This document shows positions 23,657 through 30,475 of a stretch of 44,268 nucleotides of DNA, in pieces. The stretch is from a virus. The stretch spans positions 1 through 44,268 of IMG/VR virus record IMGVR_UViG_3300003322_000931, one strand, 5' to 3'. A program made the translations under genes and the position numbers. Position 1 is the stretch's first letter. Each line of letters begins with the position of its first letter. The notes below the pieces were generated by a model that did no database searches, was not told where the DNA came from, and worked only from the letters and a program-made list of their open reading frames with translations.

Positions 23657-24109
23657 TCAGCAGCGCGTAGCGCTGTACTTGTCAATCACAGCGGGCGACA
23701 GCCGAAAGTTGTCGGCAATCGCGTACAGCTCGTCTCGCCAGCCACACGGTTCCACGCTGTCGTGCATGCGCTGCATGTAACCCAGCAGGGATATGACGAT
23801 CTTAGCCTCGGGTGGATCGCCTTCCGAATCATAGTCCGGCAATACATGAGACTGGCGCAGCCCCGCCAGCACGATCCAGTGCGAAACGCGCAGGCCCTCC
23901 ATTTCCTCGTCGTAGTAGTCGTCGTCAATGAGGCACCCCACAGGGCATCGCAGGCCGTTGTCGCCACGATAAGCGCTGGCCTTGTGGTAGGGACCACGCC
24001 ACTCGCGCACGCTGCGCTGGCCCTGCGTGAGGAGGTGCGCCGCGCACTTGTCGAAGACTTGCTGGATGGTAGGCAGCGATTCAGTGGGCTTTCTTGGAAT
24101 CCAATTCAT
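23657..24109 (-). CDS. hypothetical protein, 150 aa
   Basis: Reads MNWIPRKPTESLPTIQQVFD, then HLLTQGQRSVREWRGPYHKA and a Cys pair in RCPVGCLIDDDYYDEEMEG. A helical C-terminus with ELYAIADNF follows. Similar proteins occur in phage early regions (a DNA-module neighbour), but I cannot name a family. GGGAGA before the ATG. Confidence 0.65.
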   Translation of the reverse strand: MNWIPRKPTESLPTIQQVFDKCAAHLLTQGQRSVREWRGPYHKASAYRGDNGLRCPVGCLIDDDYYDEEMEGLRVSHWIVLAGLRQSHVLPDYDSEGDPPEAKIVISLLGYMQRMHDSVEPCGWRDELYAIADNFRLSPAVIDKYSATRC

Positions 24110-24147
24110 AGCGTTCTCCCAAGCGGGGCCGAAGCCCCGCACCTCGA

Positions 24148-24768
24148 TTAGTCGCTCATGTCGGCGCCCGTACCCGGCTGCGCAGGCTCGGCTTCGTCGC
24201 GCCGCTTGGTGCGGCCGTCCTTGTCCTTCAGGCCCTTCAGCAGGCGGTCCAGCTTTACGGCTTTGGCCGCGTTCTCGCGCGTCTCCGTCATGGTCTTGCG
24301 CGTGGCCGGATCGAACACGCCGTACAGGTTCATGCGAAAGCCATTGTTGGTCAGCTCCTTTTGCAGGATGTAGCCGATCTTCTTGCCCATCAGGTCCGGG
24401 AACACATCGACTTCCTGTTCCTCCTTGACGCGCTTGCCTTTGTCGCCGTCGATCCACACCTCGGCCTTGCCCTTGTCCGTCTTCAGGCTCTTGAGGCCGA
24501 AGAAGAACATCAGCGATTGCAGGAAGGCGTAGCCCGGCGAAGTGGTCATGGCCTTGCCGTCGCTGTCGTGCGTCCACAGCGTGAATTCGGCCGTACCTTG
24601 CCCCGGCGCGTTCGCTTCGAACACAATGCCGTGCGTGCCCTTGTTGGCGCTCGTCGTGGCATACACTTTGTCGAACTGGCCGACGTAGGCACCACTGTCC
24701 GTGATGCGGTCCGCTTGCTTGTCCGCCTGCTTTGCGGACTCTTCGTTGTACTCGTAGTTCAGTTCCAT
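24148..24768 (-). CDS. probable single-stranded DNA-binding protein of the recombination module, 206 aa
   Basis: Features of phage SSB-like proteins next to Sak4 ATPases: an opening helix, a beta-rich core (GTHGIVFEANAPGQGTAEFT, KAEVWIDGDKGKRV, KIGYILQKELTNNGFRMNLY), then a basic helix and an acidic-ended tail (GTGADMSD), as in SSBs that recruit partners by acidic tails. It lies two genes downstream of the Sak4-like ATPase. Identity is by context and overall build, with no diagnostic residue. AGGAG before the ATG at 24768. Confidence 0.6.
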   Translation of the reverse strand: MELNYEYNEESAKQADKQADRITDSGAYVGQFDKVYATTSANKGTHGIVFEANAPGQGTAEFTLWTHDSDGKAMTTSPGYAFLQSLMFFFGLKSLKTDKGKAEVWIDGDKGKRVKEEQEVDVFPDLMGKKIGYILQKELTNNGFRMNLYGVFDPATRKTMTETRENAAKAVKLDRLLKGLKDKDGRTKRRDEAEPAQPGTGADMSD

Positions 24769-24803
24769 GTTGCGATGCTCCTGTGTTGTGCCCATGCGGG
24801 CGG

Positions 24804-25004
24804 TTAGATGTCGGTGTAGTCGCCGAAATCGAAGGTATTGCGTAGTGTCGCGGTTGCCGTCGTCGACAACGAAGTTGTCGCGGTCGCGCTGACGCTATGC
24901 GGCGGCGGCCTGTGTCGCGTTGCGTCGCCGTGGCGACGTCCATGGTTGACGGCGACGTGCGGATCGGGCGCGCGCCGTTCCACTCCATTCCATGTCGGGT
25001 TCAT
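24804..25004 (-). CDS. small basic low-complexity protein, 66 aa
   Basis: Starts MNPTWNGVERRAPDPHVAVN with Thr/Ala/Ser repeats in the C-terminal half. The leader AGGAGCATCGACATG is nearly the same as that of the following SSB-like gene, suggesting shared translation control. Function unknown; codon-level support beyond the ribosome site is modest. Confidence 0.5.
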   Translation of the reverse strand: MNPTWNGVERRAPDPHVAVNHGRRHGDATRHRPPPHSVSATATTSLSTTATATLRNTFDFGDYTDI

Positions 25005-25027
25005 GTCGATGCTCCTATGTTACGTGG

Positions 25028-25099
25028 CTAGTCCTCGTTGCAGATAATCAGATAGACCAAGAGGGCGATGACAAACGCCAGAACGAACCATTCGCTCAT
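25028..25099 (-). CDS. membrane microprotein, 23 aa
   Basis: Encodes MSEWFVLAFVIALLVYLIIC plus NED: one transmembrane helix with polar ends. The ATG overlaps the ATPase gene's TGA (ATGA) and has GGGGA nine bases upstream. Too short for ordinary gene callers. Confidence 0.6.
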   Translation of the reverse strand: MSEWFVLAFVIALLVYLIICNED

Positions 25100-25740
25100 T
25101 TGATTCCCCAGTACGCCACAATGCGTTTGTCCACTTCCGCCAAGTCGTTGTCGATGAACTCCTCCTTGAACATGCCCATCGGCGTCTTCACCGTGTCCTT
25201 GCCGGTCGTCTTCGTGGCGAACACGTGCTTGCCCTCGCGCAGCGATGCGCGCAGCACCGTCGTGAAGTACGACTCGGGCGTCATCTTCTCGTTGACCATC
25301 TTACCGATGGTCTTCATCTTGGCGCTGCCGTCGTCCGTCTCCTCCAAGTGCGCGAGGATGTAGACGCGCTGGTTCGCCGCCAACTGGTTCGCCAGCCGAA
25401 GCAGCGACCATGCGTCATAGCCAATGTCGTTGAACTTGTCGTAGCCCTTCTCGTTGATGCGCCGGAAGAACTCGTCGGTCATCATGGCCTGAAAATCGTC
25501 CACGATGATAATGGGCTTCTGCGTACCGGTCATGGCCTGCTTCACTTCCGCCGCCTTGTTCAGCACCATGACGTTGCCCTTCGGATGGGCGTCGTCGCGC
25601 TTCACCCAGCCTTCGTTGTTCTCGAACGGCAGGCGCTTCTCGATGCACTGAATCAGCCGACAGTCGTCGGGGTTGAGGTTGCGCAAGCTGGTCGATTTGC
25701 CTGCGCCACTCCCCCCAAGGATAAGAACCCCTGTACTCAT
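25096..25740 (-). CDS. Sak4-like AAA ATPase (recombination), 214 aa
   Basis: Walker A GGSGAGKS at 9-16 near the N-terminus and Walker B PIIIVDDFQAM near 76-86; further sensor-like HLEETDDG. The RecA-like core without extra domains matches Sak4/AAA phage recombinases that anneal or load with an SSB and a nuclease. It sits between a Cas4-like exonuclease gene and the SSB-like gene. GGAGG precedes the ATG. Confidence 0.8.
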   Translation of the reverse strand: MSTGVLILGGSGAGKSTSLRNLNPDDCRLIQCIEKRLPFENNEGWVKRDDAHPKGNVMVLNKAAEVKQAMTGTQKPIIIVDDFQAMMTDEFFRRINEKGYDKFNDIGYDAWSLLRLANQLAANQRVYILAHLEETDDGSAKMKTIGKMVNEKMTPESYFTTVLRASLREGKHVFATKTTGKDTVKTPMGMFKEEFIDNDLAEVDKRIVAYWGIK

Positions 25741-25754
25741 TGGACCTCCATTGG

Positions 25755-25970
25755 TCAGTTGAAGAAATCGAAGTAGAACAGAACAACAAGGCCAATTGCA
25801 ATTGCCGCCACGACCGTAAGCATCATGAGCAACGCTTCCGCCGCCATCTGCGCGTCCTCCTGCCGCTCCAGTTCCTCCTGACACTGTTTGCAGGCGATGT
25901 GCAGCCTACGCCCATGCTGGCACTTGAGGACGAAGTCCTTGTCCCTGTAGGGTCCGCTGGCACGCTTCAT
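25755..25970 (-). CDS. hypothetical Cys/His protein with C-terminal membrane helix, 71 aa
   Basis: Basic N-terminus with LKCQHGRRLHIACKQCQEEL, a possible zinc site (C-x-H...C-x2-C), a glutamate-rich helix, then a transmembrane helix (ALLMMLTVVAAIAIGLVVLF) ending FDFFN. It could anchor something to the inner membrane. ATGA overlap with the gene upstream. Function unknown. Confidence 0.65.
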   Translation of the reverse strand: MKRASGPYRDKDFVLKCQHGRRLHIACKQCQEELERQEDAQMAAEALLMMLTVVAAIAIGLVVLFYFDFFN

Positions 25971-26332
25971 GCCCACCGCTCCCCGGCAGGTTGCGCCCCC
26001 GGCGAACGGGACCAGTTGCGCGTCATCGAGCGCATCCAGTCGTGCGCCGGCCTCGACCACACCTTGCCGTCCGCGCCCTCATACACGATGGTGGGCGGAT
26101 AGCGTTCCCAGTCGTCGCTATCGAAGTTGGCGTGCGCAATCACGACGTACTCCCGGCCGCTCGAATGGTGCCACCACGTGTCAACCGGAATCTTGCTGGC
26201 GTACCACGCGCGCAGGTTGCCGCGCTGCCAGTCCTTCAGTGACGCGAACGTGTTGAGCGGCTTGTCGTGCGCACCATCCTTGTCGGGGCCGCCATCATAG
26301 TTGATGATCCCCTCGTCATCCAACGGCTTCAT
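25967..26332 (-). CDS. DUF1653-like protein, 121 aa
   Basis: The stretch HHSSGREYVVIAHANF...TIVYEGADGKVWSRPAHDWMRSM follows the pattern of DUF1653 (KGN-YEVLGVA ... VVYR ... VRP-MF), small SH3-like proteins of unknown role. Flanks differ. GAGGAA before the ATG. Moderate confidence in the family, none in function. Confidence 0.65.
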   Translation of the reverse strand: MKPLDDEGIINYDGGPDKDGAHDKPLNTFASLKDWQRGNLRAWYASKIPVDTWWHHSSGREYVVIAHANFDSDDWERYPPTIVYEGADGKVWSRPAHDWMRSMTRNWSRSPGAQPAGERWA

Positions 26333-26343
26333 TTGTTCCTCGC

Positions 26344-27231
26344 TTATTTTCGCTCAAGGGGATTCCATACCACGCGCCGGTAGTTCCCCTCGATAAGACG
26401 TTCCGGGTGCGGGCTGCTGCAAAGTTTCTGGTAGTCGCAGGGGCGCATGTATTCGTTGCAGGCGCTCGGGTGCAGCGCCAAGTCCCATTCGCCGCTCTTG
26501 TATGCCGCGATCATCCGCGCAACGTCACGCAGCATCTGGTCATACCATTGCTTGAGTTGCCAGTCGCTGCGCACGATGTTCACCTCAGCGAAGCCGTAGT
26601 CGCCCTTCGCCAGTATCGAGATGCCACGCACCATCGCCTGCACTTCGCGCGTCGGGTCAAGACGCTTAACGCTATCGATGTAGCCGGTCATCTGCGTGTC
26701 CATGTCCCACTGCGAATACCACGAGTCGCCCAGGCGCTTGGTCGTCTTCTCGTCCACTACGTAGCGCACGCCTTGCGTATCCACGGCGCGCAGGTCGTAG
26801 CGGCCCGCGTACACGAGTGCTTCGTCCGTGTCCGGATGGCGCAGCGGCAGCGGAAACGAGAACTGGCACTCCACGCCGTTCGGCTCCACCGTCAGGCCGT
26901 CGTCGCCCATCGGCCAGTGCTCAAAGTAGGCGTGCATCGCGCCTTCCATCCGGTGCTGCTGCTTGACGTGGCCGTGCGGCGCAACGTAGTCGCCCCACAT
27001 CAGGTTCGCCGCCATCACACCGAGGTTCACCGCGTCACTCTGTGACGCGCCTTCGAAGAAGAACGCCGTGCGCGCCATCTCCATGCCCTTCGCAAAGCAC
27101 GCCCCAAAGTGCAGGTCGATTGCGCCGTCACCCTCGGGCGTCAGATTCTCGCAGTGCCGGTAGAACGCCCTCATCGGGCAACTGACAAATGCTTTGCGGA
27201 TCGTGTTGTCGATCACAGATGGAAACGGCAT
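26344..27231 (-). CDS. PD-(D/E)XK nuclease, Cas4/RecB-like with Fe-S cysteines, 295 aa
   Basis: Catalytic residues are D146 (AGRYDLRAV), D160-E-K162 (VVDEKTTKR) and the QxxxY motif Q180...Y184 (DTQMTGYI). A Cys near the start (FVSCPMRAFYRHC) and three near the end (ACNEYMRPCDYQKLC, spaced x6 and x5) match the iron-sulfur cluster of Cas4/AddB nucleases. It probably resects DNA ends for the Sak4-like recombinase. GGGGGAG before the ATG. Length is normal for the group. Confidence 0.85.
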   Translation of the reverse strand: MPFPSVIDNTIRKAFVSCPMRAFYRHCENLTPEGDGAIDLHFGACFAKGMEMARTAFFFEGASQSDAVNLGVMAANLMWGDYVAPHGHVKQQHRMEGAMHAYFEHWPMGDDGLTVEPNGVECQFSFPLPLRHPDTDEALVYAGRYDLRAVDTQGVRYVVDEKTTKRLGDSWYSQWDMDTQMTGYIDSVKRLDPTREVQAMVRGISILAKGDYGFAEVNIVRSDWQLKQWYDQMLRDVARMIAAYKSGEWDLALHPSACNEYMRPCDYQKLCSSPHPERLIEGNYRRVVWNPLERK

Positions 27232-27394
27232 CTTGCTCCCCCTCGTATGGCGTTTGTTGGAATGCGTAGCACGTGCGGACCCGGTAGCCCATGTCGTAAT
27301 AGGCCTTTGCTATCGGTCTCTCGCGAATGAAGAACCAGATACCGCTATGCTTGTCGAGCGCCTGCCAGCCTACAAGAACGCGGCCATCCGTCAC
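27128..27394 (-). CDS. hypothetical protein, 88 aa
   Basis: Starts at a GTG inside GTGA with AAGGAGG seven bases upstream, a very strong ribosome site. Opens VTDGRVLVGWQALDKHSGIW, a beta-rich N-terminal half; the C-terminal part overlaps the nuclease gene by 104 nt, so real length may be shorter in relatives. No family recognised. Confidence 0.6.
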   Translation of the reverse strand: MTDGRVLVGWQALDKHSGIWFFIRERPIAKAYYDMGYRVRTCYAFQQTPYEGEQDAVSICDRQHDPQSICQLPDEGVLPALRESDARG

Positions 27395-27612
27395 CCCGTT
27401 GCCTCCTTCAGCTTGGCAAGGCGCGTGTCGAACGTGTCCAGATCGATGTGCAGGAAGCACACCGAGAGGTTGACCGGCTTGACGCGGGCGCCCCCCGCCT
27501 CCGTCTTCACATACTCTTTCTTGTTCATGCGCTGGCCGGTCTTCTTGGCCCAGCCGTCGAACGCGCGCTCCGCGTTGTCCCCAGTCAGCTTGATTCGTAC
27601 GAAATTGCTCAT
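27391..27612 (-). CDS. hypothetical protein, 73 aa
   Basis: MSNFVRIKLTGDNAERAFDG then WAKKTGQRMNKKEYVKTEAG: a basic small protein with strands and a helix. GGAGG precedes the ATG. The tRNA-like element ends 24 nt before its start, so one transcript probably carries both. Confidence 0.65.
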   Translation of the reverse strand: MSNFVRIKLTGDNAERAFDGWAKKTGQRMNKKEYVKTEAGGARVKPVNLSVCFLHIDLDTFDTRLAKLKEATG

Positions 27613-27635
27613 CTTTACCCTCCTCGGCTGCAAAA

Positions 27636-27716
27636 TGGTGGAGGATACGGGAATCGAACCCGCCTACCCTCGGTTTAAATCGTGGCTGCCTCACCAGAGG
27701 CAAACGCTCGGCTCCC
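27636..27716 (-). other. tRNA-like 3' half (remnant tRNA or attachment-site candidate)
   Basis: The 3' end folds well: acceptor strand ATCCTCC, discriminator A, CCA (27646-27636), and a T arm with 5-bp stem and TTCGATT loop (27647-27663). Further 5', TGCCTC-TGGT-GAGGCA forms a D-arm-like hairpin. But the 5' acceptor strand matches only four bases (GGAG) and no anticodon stem forms around ATTTAAA. So it is not a normal full tRNA. Such 3' halves occur where phages integrate in tRNA genes, or as decayed tRNAs. Confidence 0.45.
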
Positions 27717-27987
27717 TGAGCACGGCTGCGTCATTTGATCCCCCACACTTGACCGTCCTGCCCACGCCGTACGAACGGGGGAGGCAACATTGCCGCCTGT
27801 TTCGCGCCGATAGCGCTTTATCAGGGCGGTCAAGTCTGGACCCGTTCTCGGGGGTCAAGCGGCCGGATCACGCCCCGTATTGGGCGGCGGCGCTCCGGCT
27901 GGTTCCGTTCTGCCGTATGACTAGGCGCCTACGGTTTCCTGATGGCTGACGGGTACAAACGCCTAACGCAAAACTCCCCGTCATTCT
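27717..27987. other. non-coding gap with inverted repeats
   Basis: About 270 bp without a supported gene. It holds a perfect 9-bp inverted repeat ACTTGACCG (27747-27755) and CGGTCAAGT (27827-27835), a further GGTCAAG copy near 27856, and GC-rich potential stems. It might encode a structured RNA ending in the tRNA-like element or bind a regulator. No tmRNA tag peptide frame was found. Confidence 0.45.
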
Positions 27988-28317
27988 TTACATTGGAGGC
28001 TCTACCTGCTCCAGAATCCTGCCGATCCAGTTGCTGTCCTTGTACGCGAACACGCATTTCGTTCCAACAACCTTTACTTCGCGGCTGTCCAGCGCCACCT
28101 CGTACCTGTCGAACAGGTCTTGCCCCTCCGGCGAGCGCTTTGTGGGATCGCCTCCCGTAATCGCTTCGCGCACCTTGTAAAACTCAAGGCGCACCGCGCT
28201 TGCCTTTTGCTCCGTGCCGCACTCCAGTTCGATGGTCCCGCCCAAGTCTTCCTTTATGCGGTCGAACAGGTCGAACCAGCCTCGATTGTAGCGTGAAACT
28301 TTCTTGGGGCTCGTCAT
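27988..28317 (-). CDS. hypothetical protein, 109 aa
   Basis: Basic opening MTSPKKVSRYNRGWFDLFDR, middle with IELECGTEQKASAVRLEFYK, and an acidic/basic mix at the end. Resembles small phage early proteins with no assigned function. First gene after the promoter at 28359-28386, with GGAGG eight bases before the ATG. Confidence 0.7.
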   Translation of the reverse strand: MTSPKKVSRYNRGWFDLFDRIKEDLGGTIELECGTEQKASAVRLEFYKVREAITGGDPTKRSPEGQDLFDRYEVALDSREVKVVGTKCVFAYKDSNWIGRILEQVEPPM

Positions 28318-28358
28318 TTTTAATCCTCCGTAACTCGTATTCCCCTGTCATCCCTCAT

Positions 28359-28386
28359 AGTCTAGCATCCAAATTTGCGCCGTCAA
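28359..28386 (-). promoter_or_regulatory. leftward promoter TTGACG-16-TAGACT
   Basis: Minus strand CCTTGACG, 16 bp, GC-TAGACT (28364-28359). GACAGGGGAA follows at 28349-28340, identical to the 10-mer at the same place after the promoter at 31731-31758. Drives genes from 28317 leftward, including the recombination module. Confidence 0.75.
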
Positions 28387-28413
28387 GGACATTTTCTCAT
28401 CCATTGCATTATA

Positions 28414-28443
28414 TCTGGTACATGTCTGGTACATGTCTGGTCA
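28414..28443. repeat. tandem 11-bp direct repeats
   Basis: TCTGGTACATG occurs at 28414-28424 and 28425-28435, followed by a partial third copy TCTGGTCA (28436-28443). Iteron-like spacing of exactly one helical turn. The third copy is also the outer part of the long inverted repeat. Confidence 0.8.
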
Positions 28444-28676
28444 CCCTGTGTCCGAGACCCCCCACCCACCCACACCCCCACACGGTTCCTTAAAGAAATC
28501 CTTGACTTCCCATTTGTTTCTGCTAAGCTACGCGTTGCCCCCCTTGGGGTGGGGGAGGGGGGAGGTATTGGTAAGTTTATAAAATACTTTCAATGTGACA
28601 CGCGCGTAACAACATTCGTGCCAGTGGGTGTCCGGGTGGGTGGGGGTGGGGGTCAGTGGACACACGGTGACCAGAC
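28435..28676. other. candidate replication origin / regulatory hub: inverted repeat and G-quadruplex tracts
   Basis: Left arm 28435-28453 and right arm 28658-28676 match as an inverted repeat in 18 of 19 positions. Between them are three runs able to form G-quadruplexes: minus strand 28458-28479, plus strand 28546-28565 and plus strand 28634-28652 (G3-T-G3-T-G5-T-G5). An AT-rich patch (TTTATAAAATACTTT, about 28576-28590) separates the two plus-strand tracts. No gene is supported in the 424 bp from 28318 to 28741. Origin function is inference. Confidence 0.55.
28502..28529 (+). promoter_or_regulatory. candidate rightward promoter TTGACT-16-TAAGCT
   Basis: CCTTGACT, 16 bp, GC-TAAGCT on the plus strand, the same layout as the leftward promoters. 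No plus-strand gene follows for 3 kb. A transcript would run straight into the G-rich tract at 28546, so it could make an R-loop or primer RNA, or antisense RNA to the early genes. Confidence 0.45.
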
Positions 28677-28741
28677 ACCTACCAGCCACTAACCCCAGGA
28701 AAACTTCGATACACGGTAACAGGGAAACGTAGAAACGCCTC

Positions 28742-29080
28742 TCAGTGCCGCTGTTCCTCGCCTTCGTCCTCCTCGTCGTCGGCGCCCAGCGCCGCCGCAA
28801 GGATCGTCTTCAGCATCTCCTCGCGAAAGCCCGGCATCCGATCCCGCAAGTGCGTCGTCGCCTGCATGATGAGCCCTTGCAGCAGGTCGGCGCTTCCCAT
28901 CGCAAGCAATTTGAATTCGACTTCGCCGTTCGCGTCTTCCTTGCGGCCCTTGACCGCCACGAGGATGGCGTCCACGTCGGCCGGATCGATGTCCGCCACG
29001 CGGCCTTTCAACGTGCGCACCGATGCCGTACGTTCCTCGTCGTCCGAATGCTGCACTTGCTTCAAACTGTCGTAGTTCAT
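28742..29080 (-). CDS. hypothetical acidic protein, 112 aa
   Basis: Opens MNYDSLKQVQHSDDEERTAS, then RVADIDPADVDAILVAVKGR and a helix LLQGLIMQATTHLRDRMPGF, ending in an acidic tail. AGGAG seven bases before the ATG. Last gene before the putative origin. No family recognised. Confidence 0.7.
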   Translation of the reverse strand: MNYDSLKQVQHSDDEERTASVRTLKGRVADIDPADVDAILVAVKGRKEDANGEVEFKLLAMGSADLLQGLIMQATTHLRDRMPGFREEMLKTILAAALGADDEEDEGEEQRH

Positions 29081-29114
29081 GTCTAGCTCCTGTTCGTAAA
29101 ATCCATAGAGAGGC

Positions 29115-29423
29115 TTAATTTCGGCTCGTACGGCCGTTTTTGATCATTGCGTGGACGTACGCTGCGGCCGGGTTGGTTTCAGCGCCGCCAAGCGGGTTCT
29201 GTGCGGTCGAGTACGCTTCGGCCTTCGGCTTGCGTTTCCCGCCCTGCGTCCAGTGCTCGGCCATGCGCTTGTCCAGCCGCGCCAGCACCACGATGTAGTC
29301 GCGTACCGTTTGCAGGTTCGCGCCGCTCCGCCTTTTAGTCTCGTCCACGAGCAAGTCGATGGCGAAGCCCAGCGCGCGCCGTTCCTCGTTGATAATGGCG
29401 GCGAGTTCGCGGCGGCGGCTCAT
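29115..29423 (-). CDS. hypothetical helical protein, 102 aa
   Basis: MSRRRELAAIINEERRALGF and a second helix TVRDYIVVLARLDKRMAEHW, with a basic low-complexity tail. Starts by ATGA overlap with the zinc-finger gene upstream. Helical bundle likely; function unknown. Confidence 0.65.
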   Translation of the reverse strand: MSRRRELAAIINEERRALGFAIDLLVDETKRRSGANLQTVRDYIVVLARLDKRMAEHWTQGGKRKPKAEAYSTAQNPLGGAETNPAAAYVHAMIKNGRTSRN

Positions 29424-29653
29424 AGCTCCACCCGCTTCTCGAAGTATTTCTTCCAGTCGGCCGACATCGGCAACACGACCGGTAGGCGCGGCACCTCCAC
29501 AAGATGGCCCGTGCCTTTGCAGCGCGGGCACATGCTCGACCGTAGGGACTTGCTGAACTTGGTGCCGGTGCCGGTGCAGTAGGCGCACTTGATCTTGCGT
29601 ACCAAGCCAAGCATCACGGCGCGCAGCAGTTCGTCGTTCGTCAGCGTCGTCAT
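29420..29653 (-). CDS. DnaJ-type CxxCxGxG zinc-finger protein, 77 aa
   Basis: Two motifs CAYCTGTG and CPRCKGTG bracket about 10 residues and should bind one zinc, like half of the DnaJ cysteine-rich domain. The remainder is unrelated to DnaJ (no J domain). GGAGG before the ATG. Small DnaJ-zinc proteins are found in phage and bacteria as RNA/protein binders; function here unknown. Confidence 0.75.
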   Translation of the reverse strand: MTTLTNDELLRAVMLGLVRKIKCAYCTGTGTKFSKSLRSSMCPRCKGTGHLVEVPRLPVVLPMSADWKKYFEKRVEL

Positions 29654-29892
29654 TGTTGCCTCCGCGCGGCAATATCCCCGTTGAACCGCTCCACGATTGC
29701 CTCAGCTTGCTCCTTTGGCAACGACAGGAAATCGCCGTCCGTGTCGTCTTCCCGCTCGCGGCCCACGAAGGCATTGCAGCTATGTCCGTCAGGGCCGAAC
29801 AGCAGTAGCACGAGTTCGTCCGTACCGTTGATGTCGACGCTGAGCACGTAGGCGCGTGCCGGGCTCATGCTGTTGATCTTGATGGCGTCCAT
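29650..29892 (-). CDS. hypothetical protein, 80 aa
   Basis: Beta-rich (AYVLSVDINGTDELVLLLFG, PDGHSCNAF) with an acidic loop REREDDTDGD and a helical end. ATGA overlap with the zinc-finger gene. The ribosome site AGGA is ten bases upstream. No family recognised. Confidence 0.7.
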   Translation of the reverse strand: MDAIKINSMSPARAYVLSVDINGTDELVLLLFGPDGHSCNAFVGREREDDTDGDFLSLPKEQAEAIVERFNGDIAARRQQ

Positions 29893-29896
29893 GGCA

Positions 29897-30226
29897 TTAT
29901 TCCTCGTGGTTGTTGGCGTCGTTGCGGTCGTGCAGTGCTTCCATCAGCAGCGTCCGGGTGCGCTCCGTGCGCAGGTCGCGCGACAGCATGTCCGACATAT
30001 CGTGTAGTTCTTGCATGTTGCCAGCGCGCATAGATAGGCAGTCGGCCTCCGGCTCGTTCTCCACGCTGCCGGGGCGCAGCTTGAACATGACGATGAAGCT
30101 GGTCACATCGTTGAAGTCGAGACTGTCGAAGACTTGACGCAGCAAGACTTTGTCTTGTTCGTCCGCCACGGCCTCGGCCGGATCGTCATGCTGGCTTACG
30201 CCACGGTCGTGCTCTTGAATCTTCAT
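29897..30226 (-). CDS. hypothetical acidic protein, 109 aa
   Basis: Opens MKIQEHDRGVSQHDDPAEAV, with a strand DVTSFIVMFKLRPGS and a C-terminal helix MLSRDLRTERTRTLLMEALH. GTGGAG before the ATG. No family recognised; soluble by composition. Confidence 0.7.
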   Translation of the reverse strand: MKIQEHDRGVSQHDDPAEAVADEQDKVLLRQVFDSLDFNDVTSFIVMFKLRPGSVENEPEADCLSMRAGNMQELHDMSDMLSRDLRTERTRTLLMEALHDRNDANNHEE

Positions 30227-30248
30227 ATGGTTACTCCACTAAGGGTTG

Positions 30249-30344
30249 TTACAGTTGGGAAATAAGCTTGAACAGGGCATAGCCCACAAGCAGGTCGAAC
30301 GCAAGGCTCACGGCAATGAGCGCCAGCAGTCCGTAGACCGTCAT
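30249..30344 (-). CDS. membrane microprotein, 31 aa
   Basis: MTVYGLLALIAVSLAFDLLV then GYALFKLISQL: one hydrophobic helix broken by an Asp. The ribosome site is weak (TGGATTGAAG). Belongs to the group of one-helix microproteins in this operon. Function unknown. Confidence 0.5.
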   Translation of the reverse strand: MTVYGLLALIAVSLAFDLLVGYALFKLISQL

Positions 30345-30369
30345 CTTCAATCCAGCCACTTCGGGTGCC

Positions 30370-30468
30370 TCAGCACAGTTTCTCGAACAACGCACAAAAT
30401 GTGCCCACCGTCAGGGCCAGCCAAACCACGACGGCGAGCACCGCCCACTTCACGCGCCACGGCATCAT
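30370..30468 (-). CDS. membrane microprotein, 32 aa
   Basis: MMPWRVKWAVLAVVVWLALT then VGTFCALFEKLC: basic N-terminus and one transmembrane helix, suggesting N-in topology. GAGGTG is three bases before the double ATG. The start overlaps no other gene; the upstream gene ends 7 nt away. Confidence 0.55.
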   Translation of the reverse strand: MMPWRVKWAVLAVVVWLALTVGTFCALFEKLC

Positions 30469-30475
30469 GCGCACC

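Noticed and set aside
27636-27744. A full tRNA using the upstream GGGGGAT as 5' acceptor strand
   Set aside because: It pairs with ATCCTCC, but the length would be 109 nt with no normal anticodon arm; the 33 extra bases fit no tRNA class.
27636-27987. tmRNA gene
   Set aside because: The 3' end is tRNA-like, but no tag-peptide frame and no matching GGGGC-type 5' end were found.
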